Shown piece by piece: positions 59,330 to 64,000 of a stretch of DNA of 64,000 nt (the stretch's first letter is position 1; the number at the start of each line of letters is the position of its first letter). The notes beneath the pieces were generated by a model, which was given only the letters and a program-made list of their open reading frames with translations, had not been told where the DNA came from and did no database searches. The stretch is from Burkholderiales bacterium (lineage in GTDB: Bacteria > Pseudomonadota > Gammaproteobacteria > Burkholderiales > SG8-41), in assembly GCA_030683105.1 (NCBI GenBank), contig JAUXMZ010000035.1, positions 62,001-126,000 of the forward strand, read 5' to 3'. Both the position numbers and the translations under genes were made by a program.

Positions 59330-60601
59330 ATGAAAATTGACACCATTGCCGTGCATGGCGGCTACTCGCCGGATCCCACGACCAAAGCGGTCGCTGTCCC
59401 CATTTATCAGACCACCTCGTACGCATTCGACAGCACGCAACACGGCGCCGACCTGTTCGATCTGAAGGTGCAGGGCAATATTTACACCCGGATCATGAAT
59501 CCGACGACCGATGTGCTGGAGAAGCGCGTTGCCGAACTCGAAGGCGGAATCGCCGGGCTGGGGCTTGCCTCCGGCATGTCGGCCATTACCTACGCCATCA
59601 TGACGATCGCCGAGGCGGGCGACAACATCGTGACTTCTAGCGCCTTGTATGGCGGCACGTACAATTTGTTTGCGCACACCTTTCCGCAATACGGTATTGA
59701 GGTGCGCTTTGCCGATTATCGCGAGCCGAAAGCCTGGGAAAAACTGATCGACGCGAAAACCAAGGCCGTGTTCTGCGAGTCCGTGGGCAATCCGCTGGGC
59801 AATGTGGTCGATTTCGGCGCGCTCGCTGAGATTGCGCACGCTCGCGGCGTGCCGGTGATCGTCGACAATACCGTGCCCACGCCGTACTTGTGCCGGCCGT
59901 TCGAGCACGGCGCCGACATCGTGGTGCATTCTCTGACCAAATACCTGGGAGGGCACGGTAATTCGATCGGTGGCGCGATCGTCGATTCCGGCAATTTTCC
60001 GTGGGCCGACCACAAGCAGAAATTCCGCCGCCTGAACGAACCCGACGTGTCCTATCACGGCGTGGTCTACACGGAGGCGCTGGGGGCGGCGGCCTATATC
60101 GGGCGCGCACGCGTCGTGCCTTTGCGCAACATGGGCGCCGCGCTCTCGCCGTTCAACGCCTTCCTGATTCTTCAGGGCATAGAGACCCTCGCCGTGCGCA
60201 TGGACCGTATCTGTGACAATGCACTGGCGGCGGCGCAGTTTTTACAGAAGCACAAGAAAGTCGGATGGGTGCGCTATGCCGGACTGTCCGACCATCCGGA
60301 CAAACCGCTGGTTGACAAATACATGGGCGGCCGCGCTTCCGGCATCCTCAGTTTTGGTATCAAGACCGGCAGCGCAGGCGGTGCGAAATTCATCGATGCA
60401 CTGAAGCTGGTCACGCGGCTGGTGAATATCGGCGACGCCAAATCGCTCGCCTGCCACCCGGCGTCCACCACGCACCGCCAGCTGTCACCGCAGGAACTGG
60501 CGAGCGCCGGCGTCAGTACGGACATGGTGCGCCTGTCGCTCGGCATCGAGCATATCGACGACATCATCGCCGATCTCGAACAGGCGCTGGCAGCAGCCTA
60601 G
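59330..60601 (+). CDS. metY: O-acetylhomoserine (thiol)-lyase
   Basis: A PLP enzyme that makes homocysteine from O-acetylhomoserine and sulfide. It belongs to the Cys/Met metabolism family: IDTIAVHGGYSPDPTTKAVAVPIYQTTSYAF at the N-terminus, YTRIMNPTTDVLEKRVAELEGG, and the Schiff-base lysine in VVHSLTKYLGGHGNSIGG. The 423-residue length favours MetY over MetZ/MetB. The ATG at 59330 has CGGAG eight bases upstream. The same frame is open through the upstream transporter gene, but that is a GC-rich shadow. MetZ activity cannot be excluded. Confidence 0.92.
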   Translation: MKIDTIAVHGGYSPDPTTKAVAVPIYQTTSYAFDSTQHGADLFDLKVQGNIYTRIMNPTTDVLEKRVAELEGGIAGLGLASGMSAITYAIMTIAEAGDNIVTSSALYGGTYNLFAHTFPQYGIEVRFADYREPKAWEKLIDAKTKAVFCESVGNPLGNVVDFGALAEIAHARGVPVIVDNTVPTPYLCRPFEHGADIVVHSLTKYLGGHGNSIGGAIVDSGNFPWADHKQKFRRLNEPDVSYHGVVYTEALGAAAYIGRARVVPLRNMGAALSPFNAFLILQGIETLAVRMDRICDNALAAAQFLQKHKKVGWVRYAGLSDHPDKPLVDKYMGGRASGILSFGIKTGSAGGAKFIDALKLVTRLVNIGDAKSLACHPASTTHRQLSPQELASAGVSTDMVRLSLGIEHIDDIIADLEQALAAA

Positions 60602-60612
60602 CGCTGCCAGTG
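60585..60612. terminator. Stem-loop at the convergent metY/ilvD junction
   Basis: CGCTGGCAGC (60585-60594) pairs with GCTGCCAGTG (60603-60612), overlapping the metY stop. No T-tract, so it may act as a bidirectional 3' end stabiliser rather than a true intrinsic terminator. Confidence 0.4.
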
Positions 60613-60617
60613 GCGCA

Positions 60618-62291
60618 TCAGTCGGTGACCGCGCCCTTGCTGGCCGTGGAGACCAGCTTGGTGTACTTGGCCAGCGCACCGCGCGTGTAACGCGGCTTGG
60701 GCTGCTTCCATTTCTTTTTGCGCGCCGCGAGTTCTTTGGCCGGCACGTTGAGCTGGATCAGCAGCTTGTCCGCGTCGATGGTGATCGAATCGCCGTTCTT
60801 GACGAGCGCGATCGGCCCGCCGACAAACGCCTCGGGTGCGACGTGGCCGACCACCATGCCCCAGGTGCCGCCCGAGAAGCGGCCGTCGGTAATGAGCCCG
60901 ACTGACTCGCCCAAACCCTGACCGATCAGCGCGCCCGTTGGCGCCAGCATTTCCTGCATGCCGGGGCCGCCCTTCGGGCCTTCATAACGAATGACGAGAA
61001 CGTCGCCCGCTTTGATCTTCTTGGCCATGATCGCTGCCATCACCTTGGGTTCGGAATCGAACACCCGCGCCGGTCCGGTGATCTTGGGCGACTTCAACCC
61101 CGTGATTTTGGCGACACAGCCTTCCGGCGCAAGATTGCCCTTGAGGATGGCCAGGTGCCCGTGCGCATACAGCGGATTGTTCCAGGGACGGATCACGTCC
61201 TGATCTTTGCGCGGTGCATCTGGCACGTTTTTCAGTTCCTGGGCGAGCGTCCTGCCGGTGATGGTCAGGCAGTCGCCGTTGAGCAAGCCCTGTTTGAGCA
61301 GCATTTTCAGCACCTGCGGCACGCCGCCCGCACGATGGAAATCGACCGCGACGTAACGGCCCGACGGTTTGAGATCGCATAACACGGGCACTTTCTTGCG
61401 CATGCGTTCGAAGTCGTCGATGCTCCATTTGACCTCCGCAGCATGGGCGATCGCGAGAAAATGCAGCACCGCGTTGGTCGAGCCGCCGGTGGCCATGATC
61501 AACGCCACCGCGTTTTCTATCGACTTGCGGGTGACGATGTCGCGCGGCTTGATGTCGTTTTTGATGGCGTTGACCAGCACCTGCGCCGATTGCGCGGCGG
61601 AATCCGCTTTCTCGGCATCGGGCGAAGCCATTTGCGAGGAACCCAGCAGGCTCATGCCCAGGGCTTCGAACGAAGACGACATGGTGTTGGCGGTGTACAT
61701 GCCGCCGCAGGCGCCGACCGACGGGCACGCGTGCTTTTCGATGCCGACGAAATCTTCCTTGCTCATCTTGCCCGCGGCGAACGCGCCGACCGCCTCGAAC
61801 GAGCTGACGATGGTCAGATCCTGTCCTTTCCACTTGCCGGGCTTGATGGTGCCGGCATAGACATAGATGCCGGGCACATTCATGCGCAGCATCGCGATCA
61901 TGCCGCCCGGCATGTTCTTGTCGCAGCCGCCGCACACCAGCACGCCGTCCATCGCCTGGCCGTTGACCGCGGTCTCGATGCAATCAGCGATCACTTCGCG
62001 CGAGACCAGCGAATATTTCATGGCTTCGGTGCCCATGCCGATGCCGTCGGTGACGGTCGGCACGCCGAACACCTGGGGCATGGCGCCGGCGTCCTTGAGC
62101 GCAGCCATCGCGCGGTCGACCAGCGGCTGGATGCCGGCGTTGCACGGATTCATCGTGGAGTGGCCGTTGGCGACACCTACGATCGGTTTCTGGAAATCGT
62201 TGTCGCCGAAGCCGACGGCGCGCAGCATGGCGCGGTTGGGCGAGCGGGCGATGCCCTGGGTGATGAGCTGACTGCGTTTATTGAGCGGCAT
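60618..62291 (-). CDS. ilvD: Dihydroxy-acid dehydratase
   Basis: IlvD dehydrates dihydroxy acids in branched-chain amino acid synthesis using an Fe-S cluster. Cysteine motifs are [16 protein letters not shown] and [17 protein letters not shown], and the conserved [15 protein letters not shown] is near the C-terminus. The 557-residue length fits the shorter IlvD class. The ATG at 62291 has GGAGAG upstream; the frame is open nine codons further. It is divergent from lgt. Confidence 0.96.
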   Translation of the reverse strand: MPLNKRSQLITQGIARSPNRAMLRAVGFGDNDFQKPIVGVANGHSTMNPCNAGIQPLVDRAMAALKDAGAMPQVFGVPTVTDGIGMGTEAMKYSLVSREVIADCIETAVNGQAMDGVLVCGGCDKNMPGGMIAMLRMNVPGIYVYAGTIKPGKWKGQDLTIVSSFEAVGAFAAGKMSKEDFVGIEKHACPSVGACGGMYTANTMSSSFEALGMSLLGSSQMASPDAEKADSAAQSAQVLVNAIKNDIKPRDIVTRKSIENAVALIMATGGSTNAVLHFLAIAHAAEVKWSIDDFERMRKKVPVLCDLKPSGRYVAVDFHRAGGVPQVLKMLLKQGLLNGDCLTITGRTLAQELKNVPDAPRKDQDVIRPWNNPLYAHGHLAILKGNLAPEGCVAKITGLKSPKITGPARVFDSEPKVMAAIMAKKIKAGDVLVIRYEGPKGGPGMQEMLAPTGALIGQGLGESVGLITDGRFSGGTWGMVVGHVAPEAFVGGPIALVKNGDSITIDADKLLIQLNVPAKELAARKKKWKQPKPRYTRGALAKYTKLVSTASKGAVTD

Positions 62292-62362
62292 GGGGAACTC
62301 TCCGGGAAAACAATGCACGTATAATGAAGGTCGTTATTTTAACCCAAGCCGCCTCACTCCAA

Positions 62363-63190
62363 ATGCTCATCCACCCGCAATTTGACCCGATCGCGATACA
62401 ACTGGGCCCGCTCGCCGTGCGCTGGTATGGGCTGATGTATCTGGTGGGCTTCGCCCTGGTCTGGTGGTTCGGCCGGCAGCGCATCCGCGCCCAGCCGCAG
62501 GGCGTGTGGAGCTTCAAGGACTTCGAAGATGCGTTGTTCTACGGCATCCTCGGCACCATCCTCGGCGGTCGCTTCGGCTATGTGCTGTTCTACAAATTCG
62601 GCGACTATCTGGCGACGCCGTGGAAGATCTTTTACGTGTGGGAAGGCGGCATGTCGTTTCACGGCGGGTTTCTCGGCGTGGTGCTGGCGCTGTGGTGGTT
62701 CGCGCGCAGCCGGCGCCTGGACTGGCTGCGGATTACCGATTTCATCGCGCCGCTGGTGCCGCTGGGTCTTGCTGCCGGGCGCCTCGGTAATTTCATCAAT
62801 GCGGAATTGTGGGGGCGGCCGGCTACTGTGCCGTGGGCGACGGTGTTTCCCAACGTCGATCGCGTGCCGCGGCACCCCTCGCAACTCTACGAGTTCGCGC
62901 TCGAAGGCGTCGTATTATTCGTACTGTTGTGGTGGTTTTCGGCCCGGCCCCGGGCGCGCGGCGCGGTGTCGGCGCTGTTCCTGATCGGCTACGGCGTGTT
63001 CCGCTTCGGCGTCGAATACACGCGCGAACCTGATGGTTTCCTCGGCTTGCTGGCGCTCGGCTGGTCGATGGGGCAGTGGCTGTCGGCGCCGATGGTGGTG
63101 GCCGGTGCGGCGATGCTGGTCTGGGCTTATCGCGCCGGCGCGAAGGGGGCTCCGGCCCCTGGCCCGGAAAAGCGCCAAAACCGGGGCTGA
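62363..63190 (+). CDS. lgt: Prolipoprotein diacylglyceryl transferase
   Basis: Lgt attaches diacylglycerol to the lipobox cysteine of prolipoproteins in the inner membrane. About seven transmembrane helices. Key motifs are [22 protein letters not shown], the HGGFLG box with the essential His, and [17 protein letters not shown]-terminal [10 protein letters not shown] is also typical. I chose the ATG at 62363 ([16 protein letters not shown], 275 residues). An in-frame ATG at 62324 is part of TATAAT (62320-62325), so that hexamer is more likely a -10 box than coding. Confidence 0.94.
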   Translation: MLIHPQFDPIAIQLGPLAVRWYGLMYLVGFALVWWFGRQRIRAQPQGVWSFKDFEDALFYGILGTILGGRFGYVLFYKFGDYLATPWKIFYVWEGGMSFHGGFLGVVLALWWFARSRRLDWLRITDFIAPLVPLGLAAGRLGNFINAELWGRPATVPWATVFPNVDRVPRHPSQLYEFALEGVVLFVLLWWFSARPRARGAVSALFLIGYGVFRFGVEYTREPDGFLGLLALGWSMGQWLSAPMVVAGAAMLVWAYRAGAKGAPAPGPEKRQNRG

Positions 63191-63211
63191 GGAGTGTGCC
63201 CGGATTCGGGT

Positions 63212-63241
63212 TTGTCCGGGGACCGCAACTCGTTGTAGAAT
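63212..63241 (+). promoter_or_regulatory. Candidate promoter of tRNA-Ala(CGC)
   Basis: TTGTCC (63212-63217), an 18-base spacer and TAGAAT (63236-63241), followed by a GC-rich discriminator (GCCGGGC), the pattern of stringently controlled stable-RNA promoters. Transcription would start about 12 bp before the tRNA. Confidence 0.6.
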
Positions 63242-63259
63242 GCCGGGCTGCAATCAAGT

Positions 63260-63335
<76 letters not shown>

Positions 63336-63340
63336 AATTT

Positions 63341-63368
63341 AAAAAAGCCGCCGTTTGGTGGCTTTTTT
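63341..63368 (+). terminator. Intrinsic terminator after tRNA-Ala
   Basis: AAAAAAGCCGCC pairs with GGTGGCTTTTTT across GTTT (one G-U pair), ending in a T run just after the tRNA. Confidence 0.9.
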
Positions 63369-63515
63369 AATTTGTGAGATCGAGGGTCTTAAAACACGCG
63401 TGAAGAAAAGTCAGCAATCCGACTTGCTCGCAGATTGCCAGTCATTGCTTGAGAGTTTATTTACTCGCTTGCTTCATACACCAAACACGGGGCGCGCCAG
63501 GGTGACAGAGATCAA

Positions 63516-63944
63516 TTACTGGTGGTCGAATGTCCGAATATTGGGAACGACGAAACGGCCTTGCAGCGATAACAATTCGGCACGGTGCAGGCGCGCCAGC
63601 TTATTGAGCAATCTATCGCCTTTCTCGAGCAGGCGGACTTCGATTCGCCGCCGGTCCTCCGAAGAACGGCGGCGCTCGACAAAACCGAGTTTTTCGCAGC
63701 GCGAAATCAACGCGACTACACCGTGATGTTGCGCCTGCAGCCGCTCCGCCAGTTCTCCGACCGTCGCCCAGTCGCGGCCGGGATACCCCTTGATTTGCAG
63801 CAGCAACAGGTACTGTCGCGGTTTGATGCCGTGCTTGAGCGCGAGCTGCTCGCTGAATCTGACGAATTTTCGTATTTGATAACGAAAATCCGCAAGCGTC
63901 TCGAAATCACGTTTGTTCAGGGGGCGGGCATCAGGTTTTTGCAC
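63516..63944 (-). CDS. MarR-family transcriptional regulator
   Basis: A 142-residue winged helix-turn-helix protein. The DNA-binding region reads RQYLLLLQIKGYPGRDWATVGELAERLQAQHHGVVALISRCEKLGFVERRRSSEDRRRIEVRLLEKGDRLL, with the MarR wing (SSEDRRRIEVRLLEKG). N- and C-terminal helices form the dimer interface. The start is GTG at 63944; no in-frame ATG lies upstream within the window. Its effector and targets are not visible. The 180-bp gap between it and the tRNA holds only the tRNA terminator. Confidence 0.9.
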   Translation of the reverse strand: MQKPDARPLNKRDFETLADFRYQIRKFVRFSEQLALKHGIKPRQYLLLLQIKGYPGRDWATVGELAERLQAQHHGVVALISRCEKLGFVERRRSSEDRRRIEVRLLEKGDRLLNKLARLHRAELLSLQGRFVVPNIRTFDHQ

Positions 63945-64000
63945 GGAGCGTCCATCGGGCGGAAGGAAAACCGGAGATACCCGGTATCGTGGCCCAATTT

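Noticed and set aside
57794-60601. A 935-codon open frame joining the transporter region to metY, which could look like a fusion protein.
   Set aside because: Over the transporter it is out of phase with a perfect SNF/NSS protein; its first half is Arg/Gly-rich without domains. Only the metY part from 59330 is real.
63336-63515. Integration site next to tRNA-Ala.
   Set aside because: No duplicated tRNA 3' end, integrase or compositional break was seen in the remaining bases; only a terminator is present.

Overview
The window looks like a chromosomal segment of a GC-rich betaproteobacterium (Nitrosomonadales/Burkholderiales type). The evidence is the gene order: pilMNOPQ-aroK-aroB-dgt-gltB-gltD-hemE-priA, lptD-surA-pdxA-rsmA beside amgK-murU, and dusB-fis-purH-purD. 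Several c-type cytochromes support it. I see no phage, insertion sequence, CRISPR array or defence island. Almost all of the window is core genome, so the points of interest are mainly intergenic structure and a few unusual operons.

Layout. 1-11.4 kb (minus strand): priA (3' end lost at the window edge), hemE, gltD, gltB, dgt, aroB, aroK. 11.5-16.5 kb (minus): the type IV pilus assembly operon pilMNOPQ, closed by an intrinsic terminator. 16.8-19.7 kb (plus): ponA and a nucleotidyltransferase-like protein. 19.8-21.6 kb (minus): hemB and engB, separated by a densely structured gap; then a diheme cytochrome c4 (plus). 22.4-25.4 kb (minus): an MscS-like channel, a transport-domain-less MgtE homologue and a full MgtE. 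25.6-29.1 kb (minus): a pseudouridine synthase, hemL, thiE, thiD. 29.2-29.8 kb (plus): rubredoxin and gloA. 29.8-35.4 kb (minus): lptD-surA-pdxA-rsmA. 35.4-46.4 kb (plus): amgK-murU, an orphan gene, pepP-ubiH, dusB-fis-purH-purD, a VOC-fold protein and hemF. 46.4-55.1 kb (minus): a seven-gene unit with a Liv-type ABC importer, a membrane histidine kinase and a Ser/Thr kinase with two receiver domains. 55.2-57.7 kb (minus): cytochrome c551/552-like protein and a thioredoxin-fold YyaL-family protein. 57.8-60.6 kb (plus): SNF-family transporter and metY. 60.6-64 kb: ilvD (minus), lgt and tRNA-Ala(CGC) (plus), and a MarR-family regulator (minus).

How the genes fit together. Four heme biosynthesis enzymes (hemE, hemB, hemL, hemF) are dispersed among three cytochrome and redox genes. 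Envelope biogenesis is strongly represented: ponA, lptD, surA, amgK-murU, lgt, pilMNOPQ. Nitrogen and amino-acid metabolism is covered by gltBD, aroBK, metY, ilvD and the Liv importer.

Most notable signals. (i) The 338-bp hemE-priA gap has three perfect DnaA-box 9-mers around an AT-rich stretch, which resembles an origin or a DnaA-titration/regulatory site. (ii) The Liv importer appears co-transcribed with a histidine kinase lacking its own response regulator and with a Ser/Thr kinase-REC-REC hybrid, a plausible new signalling module. (iii) A run of five hairpins ending in a plus-strand intrinsic terminator lies between two minus-strand genes (hemB/engB). (iv) Structured repeats flank purH, and tandem palindromes precede dusB-fis. 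All assignments come from reading sequence motifs; no database search was run.
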